Origin: Eubacteriaceae bacterium Marseille-Q4139
Lineage (GTDB): Bacteria > Bacillota > Clostridia > Lachnospirales > Lachnospiraceae
NCBI GenBank assembly: GCA_018223415.1
Contig: JAGTTQ010000001.1
Span: 3,887,565 to 3,951,564, forward strand
Direction of reading: 5' to 3'
Length of the DNA: 64,000 nucleotides
Shown here: piece after piece, positions 9,007 through 18,483 of the stretch
Position numbering within the stretch: position 1 is the stretch's first letter
Layout of the letters: every line of letters starts with the position of its first letter
Position numbers and translations under genes: made by a program
The notes under the pieces: generated by a model
Databases searched by the model: none
Told to the model about the DNA's origin: nothing
The model's input: the letters and a program-made list of their open reading frames with translations, nothing else

Positions 9007-11115
9007 TTACTTCTTTTGGCCCGCCGCTTTTCCTTTCTTGCTGGAGTAGGGTTTCGGGAACGAAAGAGAAAATGCGGGCCGGCCGTTTTCCATCTGCATG
9101 ACCAGATCAGCGGCGAAGGTAGCATTTTTCTTGGCCGAATAGAGGTCAGTGACATGGGTTTTGCCGGTTTTCAGCAGATCGGCCGCCATCTTTTTGTCGA
9201 TGGTCTTTTTCATGTTGGCGAGGAAACGATTCTCCTTCCAGAGCGCAAAGCGGCAGGATTTGTCGGAGCAGTAGAAGTTTTTCACGCTCTCATACACCGG
9301 CTTGCCGCAGAGTGGGCAGTTGCCAACACTGACCCGCGCATCAAACCGCTGGCGTTCCGCTTCCGGGATGGCGTCGCATCCTTCCAGCACCTTTGCCACC
9401 AGTTTGCAGATGTCTTGCAGGAAAGCGTCCGCCGGCATTTTCCCGCGCTCCACACCAAGAAGCCGGTTCTCCCATTCAGCGGTCAGCGCCGCCGATTTCA
9501 GATAGTCCGGGATCACGGAGATCATCTCCATGCCATCTTTAGTGGGAACGATCTGTTTGCCTTTCCGGGCTGCGTAGCCGGAATGTACCAGCTTTTCGAT
9601 GATGTTGGCCCGCGTAGCAGGCGTACCCAGCCCCTTCTTCTCGGTGTCGGCGTCAAACTCTTTGTTGCCGGCTGTCTCCATAGCCGAGAGCAGGGTATCT
9701 TCGGTGTATGCCTTGGGCGGAGAGGTGAAGTGCCGGCTCTTACCGGCCTGTACCGATGCAAGTTCCATACCCTCGGTCAGAGAAGCGGGAATTTTCGCGT
9801 TCTCTTTATTTTCCCCTACCTTATTATAATAGATACGGAACGCATCCTCGATGGCCTGATACCCAGGCTCCAACACAATCTTGCCTTTGGCCTTAAACGT
9901 AGTTTCCGCACACAGCACTTCGACATCCGTCTCCTCATAGATGCAGTCGGGTAAAACTGCCTGGGCGAGCCGCTGGCACACCAGATAGAAGATATTTTTC
10001 TGTTTTTCGGCCAGTTGGGAAAGGTCAGCCCGTACCGCCTCCTGGGTCGGCAGAATCGCGTGGTGATCCGTCACCTTGGCATTGTCCACCAGGCGGCTGA
10101 CCCGTGAATCATCCGGCACAGCGGAAAGAAAGGGCAAAATCTTCGGCATACCGGCAAGCAGCCCCTGAACCGTTCCGGCCATATCCTCCGTGATATACTG
10201 ACTGTCTGTCCGGGGGTAGGTCACGAGTTTGCCCTCATACAGTTCCTGAAGGACATCCAGCGTTTCCTGAGCGGTATAACCAAAGAAGCGGTTTGCCTCC
10301 CTTTGCAGGGTGGTCAGGTCATAGAGCCGGGGCGGTTTCGCCGTTTTCTTGGTCTTTTCCAGTTTTGACACGGTTGCCGGCTTTCCGTGGCAGATCTGCA
10401 CAAGGTTTTCTGCATCGGCCTCCTCCTGGATGGCGTCCGAAACAACCGTCAGCCCGTCACCGCTCAGCGATACCTTATAATAGGTTTCCCGTACAAAACC
10501 GTCGATTTTATGCTGGCGTTCCACCAGCATAGCCAGGGTCGGAGTCTGCACCCGCCCGATCACCAGCCGCTTAAAGTATTTGGTGGTATAGGCCCGTGTG
10601 GCGTTCATTCCCACCAGCCAATCGGCGCGGGCGCGGCACTCCGCCGCCTGGAAGAGATTGTCATAAGCCCTACTGTCCTTCAGGTGTGCAAACCCTTCCC
10701 GGATGGCGGCATCCTCCATGCTGGAAATCCAAAGCCGCTTGACAGGGGCTTTGCTCCCCACCAGGGCGAACACCCTGCGGAAGATGGATTCACCCTCGCG
10801 CCCGGCATCGCAGGCATTGACAATGTATTCGAGATCAGGCCGATTCATCAGGATGGAAAGCACCTCAAACTGTTCCTTTTTCGCCTCAGCCACCGCAAGC
10901 TGCCAATGATCCGGGATGATGGGCAAATCCTCATAGTGCCAACGCTCATACTTTTTGTCATAGACCTGTGGCTCCACATATTCTGCCAGGTGGCCCAGAC
11001 ACCAACTGACCAGATACCCGTTGCCCTTAAAATAGCCCTTTTTACGGTTGGCCGCGCCGATCACTTTGGACAGGCTGCCCGATACACTGGGTTTTTCCGC
11101 GATCACTAAAATCAT
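9007..11115 (-). CDS. topB: DNA topoisomerase III (type IA) of the ICE
   Basis: This 702-residue type IA topoisomerase is close to the usual length for TopB. It opens with the Toprim start ILVIAEKPSVS, has an acidic Toprim patch (NACDAGREGE, near 100) and the active-site tyrosine in VTYPRTDSQYI (near 302). The C-terminus has a four-cysteine zinc motif (CPLCGKP...CSDKSC, near 600). Such enzymes relax or decatenate single-stranded regions and are regularly found in Tn1549/CTn-type elements, where they probably help process DNA during transfer. The start follows a GGAGGAGGAG run. It lies between DUF4366 and the methylase/helicase gene in the same direction, with an unusual palindrome-ended insertion directly upstream. 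Confidence 0.95.
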   Translation of the reverse strand: MILVIAEKPSVSGSLSKVIGAANRKKGYFKGNGYLVSWCLGHLAEYVEPQVYDKKYERWHYEDLPIIPDHWQLAVAEAKKEQFEVLSILMNRPDLEYIVNACDAGREGESIFRRVFALVGSKAPVKRLWISSMEDAAIREGFAHLKDSRAYDNLFQAAECRARADWLVGMNATRAYTTKYFKRLVIGRVQTPTLAMLVERQHKIDGFVRETYYKVSLSGDGLTVVSDAIQEEADAENLVQICHGKPATVSKLEKTKKTAKPPRLYDLTTLQREANRFFGYTAQETLDVLQELYEGKLVTYPRTDSQYITEDMAGTVQGLLAGMPKILPFLSAVPDDSRVSRLVDNAKVTDHHAILPTQEAVRADLSQLAEKQKNIFYLVCQRLAQAVLPDCIYEETDVEVLCAETTFKAKGKIVLEPGYQAIEDAFRIYYNKVGENKENAKIPASLTEGMELASVQAGKSRHFTSPPKAYTEDTLLSAMETAGNKEFDADTEKKGLGTPATRANIIEKLVHSGYAARKGKQIVPTKDGMEMISVIPDYLKSAALTAEWENRLLGVERGKMPADAFLQDICKLVAKVLEGCDAIPEAERQRFDARVSVGNCPLCGKPVYESVKNFYCSDKSCRFALWKENRFLANMKKTIDKKMAADLLKTGKTHVTDLYSAKKNATFAADLVMQMENGRPAFSLSFPKPYSSKKGKAAGQKK

Positions 11116-11131
11116 AGTCTCCTCCTCCTCG

Positions 11132-11375
11132 TAAAGTCATGACCCCCGGCTAAGCCGGGGGCTTGTGTAAGCCCTAGAAGGGCATCGAACGGCAAGCCTC
11201 TCAAGAGGCACTGAAAAAGTCGCCACTTGCATCACTTGCCCCACAGCCCGTAAACGGGCGCTATTATCTAAGATCAATTTCCTGACAATAGTAAAGTTGT
11301 TGATCTCTTCTCGCTTCGCTCGGTGCTTGAAGCTAAAGCTTTTTTACTCTCCCCAGCAGAGCTGGGGGTTCTCAT
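11132..11375 (-). mobile_element. Candidate non-autonomous element with palindromic ends and a structured RNA-like body
   Basis: About 244 bp without a convincing ORF lies between topB and the DUF4366 gene. Hairpins bound it: CCCCCGGC-TAA-GCCGGGGG at 11143-11161 and CCCCAGC-AGA-GCTGGGG at 11351-11367. Between them are several short stems (AGCCCTAGAAGGGC, GCCTCTCAAGAGGC, GCCCGTAAACGGGC) and a GAGCGAAGCGAG-type palindrome. Read on the minus strand, this layout resembles the end hairpins plus right-end guide RNA of IS200/IS605-type elements, or an IscB/HEARO-type omega RNA, without a protein gene. The right boundary abuts the topB ribosome binding site. Limits are estimated from the hairpins, and the family assignment is inference. 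Confidence 0.4.
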
Positions 11376-11397
11376 TTTGCTAAAGCATACAATGGAA

Positions 11398-11427
11398 GGA
11401 GGGCAGCCCAAAAGCGGGCCGCCCTCC
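11398..11427 (-). terminator. Strong GC hairpin downstream of the DUF4366 gene
   Basis: GGAGGGCAGCCC and GGGCCGCCCTCC form a 12-bp, almost perfect stem around an AAAAGC loop, 30 nt beyond the stop of the DUF4366 gene. There is no clear T-run, so it may be a processing or attenuation structure rather than a full terminator, leaving topB in the same transcript. Confidence 0.45.
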
Positions 11428-11457
11428 AGGTGTTTACGCTGTGTTCACGCTTATATA

Positions 11458-12105
11458 TTACTGGGTTTCATCCGAACCGGCATCCTCATCGGTGTCTGCC
11501 GGTTCATCCTCGTTGATGGTTTCCAGGCCGTCGCTGATCTCCATGTTCTCGCTCTCGGAATTGTCCTGCTCATGTTGGGGTTTATAAATCTTAAAGTAGA
11601 AATATGCCCCCACACCGGCCACGGCGGTCAGCATGATCACAATGAGGAAGAGCGGCAACCCATTGGACGCGGGTTCTTCCTCCGTTTCCGGCTCCACCGC
11701 CTGGGTGGGTTCCGGCGTTTGCGCGGGCTCCTCCAACACCACGCCGGCCTGCGCCGGTTCTTCCTGTTCACTCTCTTCGATGAAATCCTGAAGGTCAAGC
11801 TCGTCGATCATCGAGAGCATATACACGTTTTCTGTGTTCTGGCTGCGGTCAATGACCAGGAAAAAGGTATTGCCGTTGGCCGTTGTCACGGTCAGGAAAT
11901 CCTTGGTGGGATCATCGGTAATATCGTCCAGGATTTCCCCGTTGCCGGGAACCGAAAACGGGGTGCCCTCCGGCGTCGTTTCCTCGATCACCGGCTCCGG
12001 CGTAGGGGTCGGTTCCGGCTCCGCATAGGCAAACGCCGTCACCGGGAAAAGCGTCAGCGCCATACACAGGGTGGTCAGCAGCGTCAGCAGTTTCTTCTTT
12101 TTCAT
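11458..12105 (-). CDS. DUF4366-type membrane-anchored ICE protein
   Basis: This 215-residue protein has an N-terminal signal peptide (MKKKKLLTLLTTLCMALTLF, cleavage likely after an AFA site), then a Pro/Glu/Thr-rich stretch. A small extracytoplasmic domain follows (FLTVTTANGNTFFLVIDRSQ), then another Pro/Glu-rich linker, a transmembrane helix (LPLFLIVIMLTAVAGVGAYF) and an acidic tail. This matches the DUF4366 family, a fixed partner of DUF4315 and the NlpC/P60 protein in clostridial conjugative elements. The role is unknown; the topology suggests part of the envelope-spanning transfer apparatus. I start at 12105 because GAGGA lies 8 nt upstream; upstream in-frame codons overlap the DUF4315 gene. 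Confidence 0.85.
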   Translation of the reverse strand: MKKKKLLTLLTTLCMALTLFPVTAFAYAEPEPTPTPEPVIEETTPEGTPFSVPGNGEILDDITDDPTKDFLTVTTANGNTFFLVIDRSQNTENVYMLSMIDELDLQDFIEESEQEEPAQAGVVLEEPAQTPEPTQAVEPETEEEPASNGLPLFLIVIMLTAVAGVGAYFYFKIYKPQHEQDNSESENMEISDGLETINEDEPADTDEDAGSDETQ

Positions 12106-12109
12106 GGTT

Positions 12110-12451
12110 TCATTCCTCACTTTCCGACGCCTCGTCCGGCGTCTGCTTGTCAAGGCCGGTTTCTTCTCCATCGAAATCCGGCAAGATTTCGGGTGTATCC
12201 CCCTCATGCTGCGCATCGGAAGGGCCGGCAGGTTCCACCGGCCGCAGCTCCACCGTGCCGTTCTGAATACTGTCCAGCAAGCGGAGCAAATCCCAGCCTT
12301 TCACGTTCATGCTGCGGATGCTGCGGACAATCTCGGCGTCCTCGTCTGCCTTCTGGGACTGCCGCACCGCCTCCAGATGCGCTTTCAGTTCCGCCATTTT
12401 CTTTTCCGTTTTCTCAATATCCTCGAGATAACGGCTCAATTTTTTGCTCAT
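12110..12451 (-). CDS. DUF4315 family ICE protein
   Basis: This 113-residue, highly charged protein begins MSKKLSRYLEDIEKTEKKMAEL, which predicts a coiled coil. A short helical segment (IRSMNVKGWDLLRLL) follows, then an acidic disordered tail. This is the usual form of the DUF4315 family of Tn1549-like elements. It starts after AAGGAGTGACGATGAT, 19 nt downstream of the NlpC/P60 gene, and ends 4 nt before DUF4366, so the three are surely co-transcribed. No enzymatic motif is visible. A structural or regulatory role in transfer is inferred from context only. Confidence 0.85.
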   Translation of the reverse strand: MSKKLSRYLEDIEKTEKKMAELKAHLEAVRQSQKADEDAEIVRSIRSMNVKGWDLLRLLDSIQNGTVELRPVEPAGPSDAQHEGDTPEILPDFDGEETGLDKQTPDEASESEE

Positions 12452-12470
12452 ATCATCGTCACTCCTTTAC

Positions 12471-15425
12471 TCATTGAATTCTGCCGTAGGCAAGGAAATG
12501 GCTCTGCCAGTAGGAAGTTTGAACGCTTGTGTACTGCACCGGATCTCCACAATGAATCATCATCCCGTTGCCCACATAGATGCCCACATGGGATGCGCCG
12601 GTTGTGTTGTAGGTACCCTGGAAAAAGATCAGGTCGCCCGGCTTTGCTTCCTCTGGCGAGACATACGCGCAATGGGAGCGCAGGCCATTAGCCGTTGTCC
12701 GCCCCACATTCCATCCGTTGCCGCAGTTATTGATGACCCAACACACAAAACCAGAACAGTCAAAACTGGTGGAGGGCGAACTGCCGCCCCAGACATAAGG
12801 AAATCCAAGATACTTTTCCGCTTCGGCAATCATCCGGGCAAAGCTCTCATCCGTCAGGGCTTCTGCTGGAATTTCATAACCGAACCCGCCTTCGTCTCCC
12901 GTATAGGTTGGCAGCGTGGCCGTATCGAACAGATAATTTCTGTTGCCATAGGTCGTATTATATAAGGTATAGCGGCCGGACTGGTCGCCGTCCATATTGC
13001 CGCGGGCGACGGAATCAAACCCGTGGTTGATCAGGGTAATGTTTAAAATGCGGTATTCATACTCCTCCTCTGTCTCTTCCCCCGTCTCCGGATCAGTCAC
13101 GGTGCGGGTGCGGATTTCAATGACCTCATCGACAATCAGCTCATATTGCTGGGTGAACAGGCTCTCCACCTCACCGGCCACCTGGGCATAGGTAAATTCC
13201 TCATACTTGGCCGTCAGATAGGAAATCAGTTGATACGGGTTGTGCGAGATTTCATCAATCTGATAGTTGTACTCATCGTAACCGGGATGGGTCGATTCCA
13301 TGTTGTTGATCTGCTCGTTGAGTTCTTCTTCTAGCGCCAAATACGCATTTTCAGCGGCATAGATGTCCGCATCCTGGCTGGGATAGGTGGAAGAAATGAA
13401 GGTGTTCTGCGTCCCCTGCATCATGGCGGTACAACTCGACAGGATGGCACCGAAAATCAGCACAAACAGCGCAATGATGCCGGCCCCAATAAAAATGCCT
13501 TTGTTTTTGCGGAAGAAGGTCTGAATGGTCGCCTTGGCCTTACTTCCCGCTGTCTGCGTAGCTTTTGCGGCAGCACCGGCCGCCGTTTTTCCATTTCTGG
13601 CGGCGGCGTAGGCTTCCTTATACCGTTTTTTCTGCCAAAAGCGGTTCAGGATGGATGTCTTACCCTGTGCATCCTTCGCTGCATTCTTTGCTGTGGCTGC
13701 CTGCGCCGCTTTTTCGCCGGTGGCGGCAGCCGATTCCGTAGGGGTAAAATGCAGCCGTTTATCCTTCCTGGCAGAGTTAATTTCTTTGTGTCGTTTTGAC
13801 TTTTGATCCTTACGATGTTGACTGACCCGGTTCACCACCTTATGGATGCCGCTCTCGCCTAGAATCTCGGCCTTGTGCGCGCCCTCCACCGCGCTGTTTT
13901 CCCGCTCAACACTGTGAACTTTGGTGTGGACGTAGCCAGCCACCGCACCAGCGACAGCAGAAGCAGCCTTGCGGCCAATACCCATGCCGGCACCGCGAAC
14001 CATCCCGTTTTCCTCATCGTCAAAGGACAAGCGGCTGGATTTTTTCTTGGATGTCCCAGCTTTCTCCTGAGAATCCTGCTTGTCCTGCCACTGCCTTTTT
14101 TGCTGCTGTTGGCCTTCTCTGGCGCTTTTCGGATTGTTCTTATGCGTACCATCGTCAAAAGTGCTTCTTGACCTGCCATCCGGTTCGGAATCATCCTGTC
14201 GAAAAGCCGATTGATACGAGCTTGCTTTTGCTCTGGCCCTTGGGGGTGTTGTGGATTCGGATGCTGAGAAAGTAGGCGCACCGGCCCTTGCCTCCGCAGC
14301 CGGGCCAGGCTCTGGTCGCTGTGTCGGTACGGCGGCACCGGCACCTCTACCTTCTTCTATGTCAACAACAGCGTTGATGTCAACCGCTGTGTCCTGCGCT
14401 TTTGCCGCAGCATCCGCAACCGGCTCCGGCGGCCTGCCTTGATCTGCATCAGCACCAGATTCCTGGAGCTGATCCGCCGTGTGATTTTCCGCATGATACC
14501 GGTGATAACCGGACTGCACCTGTTTTTTCTGACGGTTGTGCCGTATCTCAGCCGCTGTCTGCACAGCGGCCCGGCTTGCGGATGTTTCCCGAAAATCTGT
14601 CATTTTGGCAGAATGTTCAGAAAACCGGCCCGGGCTGCTATGGGGCACATCGGTTTGGTTCATTTGCGCATCTTCAAGCGGCGCTTGTTCTTCCTGACCG
14701 CCAACAGGCTGTGCTTGGTCCGTATCTGTATCCTGCCTACCGCATGCAAAATTGGATGCGGCAACCTGTCCCTGCGCCGTTACCGGCTCTGTCAGTGGGA
14801 CGGTGTCTGGCATAACGTTTTGCTGCGGTGCCAAGGGTTGGGCGTTGCTGTACTCACCGGTTGTAAAGGTCATAGTCGCATCGTCGCCCGTCAGGGGCTG
14901 CACCTGGCTTGCCTCATACTCGGTTTGCCTAACAGCCCTCTGTGTCTGAGCCAATCCCTGCTGTTTTGTATTGGCAATTCCTGCGCCGGCGTTCACGGCA
15001 CCCTCGTTTGGGAACCGATCCTGTGTGAATCTTGCAGGTGTTGGCGGCGCATATCTTTCACCACTGGTCAGTGTCGGACGTTCCTGGGTATAGCCCGGAG
15101 ACAAATGTTCCTCGCTCTGAACAGCGGACACCGCCGGTTGACTGGTATCGGGTTGTACCGGCTGTGGGCGGTGATTGGCATGGGGTACGGCCGCGTCCTC
15201 TTTGGCCATTGGACGGGGCTGCCATTTCTGACCGCCCGCCACCTGTGGCTGGCTGTTTTCTCGAATAGGCCGGCTTTGTTCAACCCCATCCCTCGCCAAG
15301 CTGGCATCCTGGGTCCGCTTACTGACCCGTTTATGCTCGCCACTATGCAGGTTTTCTTCCATTAAGCCGTCACGGGTCATTTTCTGGACACGCTTATCTT
15401 GCGCTTCATAGCGTTTTCCTGGCAT
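12471..15425 (-). CDS. CD1108-type transfer protein with NlpC/P60 peptidoglycan hydrolase domain
   Basis: A 984-residue protein. Residues 1 to ~640 are polar, Gln/Ala/Arg-rich and largely disordered, with a conserved start (KRYEAQDKRVQKMTRDGL). One transmembrane helix (IFIGAGIIALFVLIFGAIL) follows near 650, then an extracytoplasmic region, and a C-terminal NlpC/P60 domain from about 865. Visible catalytic features are the Cys in FDCSGF and the His in GASHVGIYVG. The domain cleaves peptide crosslinks in the wall; the protein therefore probably opens the cell wall for the conjugation channel, like the VirB1-type hydrolases. GAGGAGGTGAGAAATA precedes the ATG. It lies between the small 135-aa gene and DUF4315 in the transfer operon. 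Confidence 0.9.
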   Translation of the reverse strand: MPGKRYEAQDKRVQKMTRDGLMEENLHSGEHKRVSKRTQDASLARDGVEQSRPIRENSQPQVAGGQKWQPRPMAKEDAAVPHANHRPQPVQPDTSQPAVSAVQSEEHLSPGYTQERPTLTSGERYAPPTPARFTQDRFPNEGAVNAGAGIANTKQQGLAQTQRAVRQTEYEASQVQPLTGDDATMTFTTGEYSNAQPLAPQQNVMPDTVPLTEPVTAQGQVAASNFACGRQDTDTDQAQPVGGQEEQAPLEDAQMNQTDVPHSSPGRFSEHSAKMTDFRETSASRAAVQTAAEIRHNRQKKQVQSGYHRYHAENHTADQLQESGADADQGRPPEPVADAAAKAQDTAVDINAVVDIEEGRGAGAAVPTQRPEPGPAAEARAGAPTFSASESTTPPRARAKASSYQSAFRQDDSEPDGRSRSTFDDGTHKNNPKSAREGQQQQKRQWQDKQDSQEKAGTSKKKSSRLSFDDEENGMVRGAGMGIGRKAASAVAGAVAGYVHTKVHSVERENSAVEGAHKAEILGESGIHKVVNRVSQHRKDQKSKRHKEINSARKDKRLHFTPTESAAATGEKAAQAATAKNAAKDAQGKTSILNRFWQKKRYKEAYAAARNGKTAAGAAAKATQTAGSKAKATIQTFFRKNKGIFIGAGIIALFVLIFGAILSSCTAMMQGTQNTFISSTYPSQDADIYAAENAYLALEEELNEQINNMESTHPGYDEYNYQIDEISHNPYQLISYLTAKYEEFTYAQVAGEVESLFTQQYELIVDEVIEIRTRTVTDPETGEETEEEYEYRILNITLINHGFDSVARGNMDGDQSGRYTLYNTTYGNRNYLFDTATLPTYTGDEGGFGYEIPAEALTDESFARMIAEAEKYLGFPYVWGGSSPSTSFDCSGFVCWVINNCGNGWNVGRTTANGLRSHCAYVSPEEAKPGDLIFFQGTYNTTGASHVGIYVGNGMMIHCGDPVQYTSVQTSYWQSHFLAYGRIQ

Positions 15426-15456
15426 TATTTCTCACCTCCTCGCCGCCAGCTTCCTC

Positions 15457-15864
15457 TTACGCTTCCGGCAGCGAATACCGCTGCCATCTTTCCAGGATTG
15501 CATCCGCTTCCCGAAGCAGTTCACCGCCCTGGTTCAGCGCCAGTTTCTGGCACACCCGTCTGTCGGCAAGGGAAACCAGAATGCTGTACAGACCATCCAC
15601 CAGAGATGCCATGCAGAGCAGATCGTCCACCATCTGGCCGAAAACCTCCTCGCCATCTCCCTCCAGTGCAGGAACAAGGATTTTATCAGGCTGCTTAGCC
15701 CGTTTCCTATCCGCAGGATCAGAACGGTGTGCCGCTGAGAACAACTGGGCAAGCGCCTCCTCCAGCATAGCGTCCGATTCTTCCTTGGAGATATTGCCTG
15801 CGCGCCCATAGGTCTTGGGAATCTTTTGACCCGGCGCAAATCTCCGTTTTTTGTTTTTGTTCAT
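15457..15864 (-). CDS. Small conserved-looking ICE protein, unknown function
   Basis: This 135-residue soluble protein starts with a basic stretch (MNKNKKRRFAPGQKIPKTYG) and continues as acidic and hydrophobic helices (EALAQLFSAA, VDDLLCMASLVDGLYSILVSLADRR). I chose the ATG at 15864 because GGAGG lies 9 nt upstream; the longer in-frame extension has no such site and covers the neighbouring small ORF. It sits 31 nt upstream of the NlpC/P60 gene and downstream of virB4, so it belongs to the transfer operon. I do not recognise a domain. Confidence 0.72.
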   Translation of the reverse strand: MNKNKKRRFAPGQKIPKTYGRAGNISKEESDAMLEEALAQLFSAAHRSDPADRKRAKQPDKILVPALEGDGEEVFGQMVDDLLCMASLVDGLYSILVSLADRRVCQKLALNQGGELLREADAILERWQRYSLPEA

Positions 15865-15884
15865 AGAGTAAAACCTCCACATTT

Positions 15885-16049
15885 TCACTTTTGAAAAAAC
15901 CTCCCATCGACCTGCGTATACAGGCTTCCGAGAGGCCGACAACTGATTTTTCCGCTCCATTTCAATGGAAACATTCCCATCAAGAAATATAAGCGAATCG
16001 TAAACAGGGTGATAGAGAAAATAAAAATCGCCCATATCACCCGGTGCAT
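15885..16049 (-). CDS. Possible 54-residue membrane protein between virB4 and the 135-aa gene
   Basis: This short ORF begins MHRVIWAIFIFSITLFTIRL, giving one clear hydrophobic helix followed by a basic tail. It fills the otherwise empty 213-nt gap after virB4 and ends 20 nt before the next gene. The ribosome binding site is poor (AACGGA directly before the ATG), so translation would rely on coupling or is absent. Supported only by position and membrane-helix character. Confidence 0.35.
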   Translation of the reverse strand: MHRVIWAIFIFSITLFTIRLYFLMGMFPLKWSGKISCRPLGSLYTQVDGRFFQK

Positions 16050-16077
16050 TCCGTTATAGGCCGTACTGACACCACCT

Positions 16078-18483
16078 TCACTGTTTGGATTCCGCCCCTT
16101 GTCTGGCGGCGACGTCCTCTGGACGGGTGGACATGATCGCATAGAGTTTGAGCGTCTTATCGAAATGATCTTTGAACGGGATGATGGTGTTGCCGTAGAA
16201 CAGAAGCCCCTCACCCGCGCCGCTGTTGGTCACATAGGAGAGCTGGTACGGGCTGATATTCAACTGTTTGGCAAGAACCTGCCGGTCGCCTGCCGCCTGG
16301 TTGAGCATCAGGATAAAATCGCTGTTTTCCATGATGTTCTCGATTTCCCGGCTGGCCAGCAAATCTTTGATGTTCTGGGTGATGCCGGTCGGAATCCCGC
16401 CCCATTTACGGAACCGTTTCCAGATCTCTACCGAATAGGCCGCCGTCTGCTCCTCCTTCAGCAAAAGGTGGAACTCGTCAATGTAATACCGCGTTGCTCT
16501 GTGCTCCGAACGGTTGATGGTGACACGGTTCCACACCTGATCCTGAATAATGAGCATCCCCAGTTTTTTCAACTGCTTGCCCAATTCCTTGATGTCATAG
16601 CAGACAATCCGGTTATCCAGCTTTACATTGGTCTGGTGATTGAACACTTTCAGTGAGCCATTGACGTAGATTTCCAGCGCCGTGGCAATCCGCTGTGCCT
16701 GCGGCTCCTTCTGGCTGCGCAGGCAGGCATACAAATCACCAAGCACCGGCATATTCTCCGGCACCGGGTTTTCAAAGTATTTCTGGTACACCAGCGGCAG
16801 GCAGCGGTCAATGACCGATTTTTCCTCCGCCTCAATCCCATTGCGCGATCCCATAATCAGTTCGCAAAGGGAGAGGATGAAGTCGGACTTCACACCCAGC
16901 GGGTTATCGTCATCCGAATAGTCCATGTTGATGTCCATCGGATTGATGTAGTCGTGGCTGGTGGCGGAAATGTGGATGACCTGTCCGCCCAACGCATGAA
17001 CCAGCGGGAAATATTCCCCTTCCGGGTCTCCGATGATAATATCGTCCTGCGTTACGAAAAACGCATTGGTTATTTCCCGCTTTGCCGCGAAGGATTTGCC
17101 GGAGCCGGGTGTTCCGAGAATCAGGCCGTTGGGATTCTTCAATTTTTTGCGGTCCACCATGATGATGTTGTTGGACAGGGCGTTCAGGCCATAGTAGAGC
17201 GATTCGCCGCCCATGAACAGTTCCTGGGTGGTGAACGGAACAAAAATGGCCGCGGCCGTGGTGGTCAGCGCCCGCCTGATCGGGATGTGGTTGAACCCCA
17301 GCGGCAGGCTGCTCATCAGGCCATCTTCCTGCATATAGTCCAGCCGGCGCAGCGCGCAGTTATACTTCTGCGCAATACCTGCCACCTGGAACACAGCGTT
17401 ATCGAGCTCCTGCCGGGTCTTGGCCGTATTCAGAAACAGCACCGTGACTAAGAACATCCGCTCATTGCGGGACTGAAGATCATCCAGCAGTTTCTTGGCA
17501 TCACCGCCATAGGTAGCCAGGTCGGACGGAATAATTTCCATATCGTACCCGGAGCGGACGGCTTTCTTCTGTTCCTCGATCTTCATGCGGTTGATGTCGG
17601 TCACTTTGCTCTTAATCAGCTTGATTGCCTTCAACTGATCCAGGGATTGAACGTGCATGGTGACGATCAGGTTTTTATCAATATCCAGAAATTCGGCCAG
17701 CATTTTGTCGGTGAGTTCCGGGGCCAGAATCTGAAGATAGGATACTGCGCCATAGGTATCGCCCATCATGAAGTCCTTGCCGGATTTGAACAGGAAACTC
17801 GTCGGCGCGATATAGTCCTTCGTCCCCAGGCCGGTTTTCAATACCTGGTCGTAGGTGAAGGTAAACGGCGTTTCGGTTTCCGGGTTCAAAGTCTCATATA
17901 GGACTTTCAAGCGTTCCACCCCATTCAGGGGATAGGCGGTCACGCCCAAGACCTTGAAGTTGCTCAGAATGTCCGTCTCGATGCGCTCCAGTTTCGGCCT
18001 TGCCATCGCCAGATTGTCAGCCTCAATGGCAAATGTGATATACTTGGATTTAAGCAGACCATTGTTCCCCTTCGCCAGTTGGTTGTGCAGCATCTGTGCG
18101 TATTCCATGCGCACATCGTCGAAAGCGTCGTTCTGTGGTTCGATCTGGATGACCTTCTCATACTCCTTCATGCTGCTCTTTTGGTTGATGAAGGACAACT
18201 GAAACTGGATGCTGCTGTCAAAGTAATTGAGAAAGTCGCACCAGTTTTCAAAGATGGCGCTTTTATCGTCATTCTGGGCCAACTGGTAGTTGATGTCATA
18301 AAAGCGGATGGTCTTGGAGTAGACATGGTCGGCTACCCGGCAGATACCATCCTTGCCCATTTCCTTATAGGCAATGGAATCCTGGACAGAAATCCGCTTT
18401 GCCTTACCCTTCAGCGGAAACCGGGTGCTTTTTGCATCTGCCCTTACCGGTTTAGCGGGGCGGGACTTTTTCTTTTTTACCAC
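16078..18483 (-). CDS. virB4: VirB4-type conjugation ATPase
   Basis: An approximately 801-residue ATPase of the TraE/TrsE/VirB4 family that powers the ICE type IV secretion channel. Walker A is LGTPGSGKSFAAKRE, about 480 residues in. Walker B is RYYIDEFHLLL, followed by the usual GIPTGITQNIKDLLASREIE region and QAAGDRQVLAKQL. I start at a GTG (18483), because AGGAGGG lies 7 nt upstream and the product begins with a Lys-rich tail; this overlaps the end of PrgI by 32 nt, suggesting translational coupling. Upstream in-frame codons in the longer ORF would lie within PrgI. It sits in the standard order PrgI, VirB4, NlpC/P60. Confidence 0.93.
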   Translation of the reverse strand: MVKKKKSRPAKPVRADAKSTRFPLKGKAKRISVQDSIAYKEMGKDGICRVADHVYSKTIRFYDINYQLAQNDDKSAIFENWCDFLNYFDSSIQFQLSFINQKSSMKEYEKVIQIEPQNDAFDDVRMEYAQMLHNQLAKGNNGLLKSKYITFAIEADNLAMARPKLERIETDILSNFKVLGVTAYPLNGVERLKVLYETLNPETETPFTFTYDQVLKTGLGTKDYIAPTSFLFKSGKDFMMGDTYGAVSYLQILAPELTDKMLAEFLDIDKNLIVTMHVQSLDQLKAIKLIKSKVTDINRMKIEEQKKAVRSGYDMEIIPSDLATYGGDAKKLLDDLQSRNERMFLVTVLFLNTAKTRQELDNAVFQVAGIAQKYNCALRRLDYMQEDGLMSSLPLGFNHIPIRRALTTTAAAIFVPFTTQELFMGGESLYYGLNALSNNIIMVDRKKLKNPNGLILGTPGSGKSFAAKREITNAFFVTQDDIIIGDPEGEYFPLVHALGGQVIHISATSHDYINPMDINMDYSDDDNPLGVKSDFILSLCELIMGSRNGIEAEEKSVIDRCLPLVYQKYFENPVPENMPVLGDLYACLRSQKEPQAQRIATALEIYVNGSLKVFNHQTNVKLDNRIVCYDIKELGKQLKKLGMLIIQDQVWNRVTINRSEHRATRYYIDEFHLLLKEEQTAAYSVEIWKRFRKWGGIPTGITQNIKDLLASREIENIMENSDFILMLNQAAGDRQVLAKQLNISPYQLSYVTNSGAGEGLLFYGNTIIPFKDHFDKTLKLYAIMSTRPEDVAARQGAESKQ

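Noticed and set aside
15865..16035. N-terminal extension of the 135-residue ICE protein to 192 residues
   Set aside because: The extension has no ribosome site, while GGAGG stands 9 nt before the ATG at 15864.
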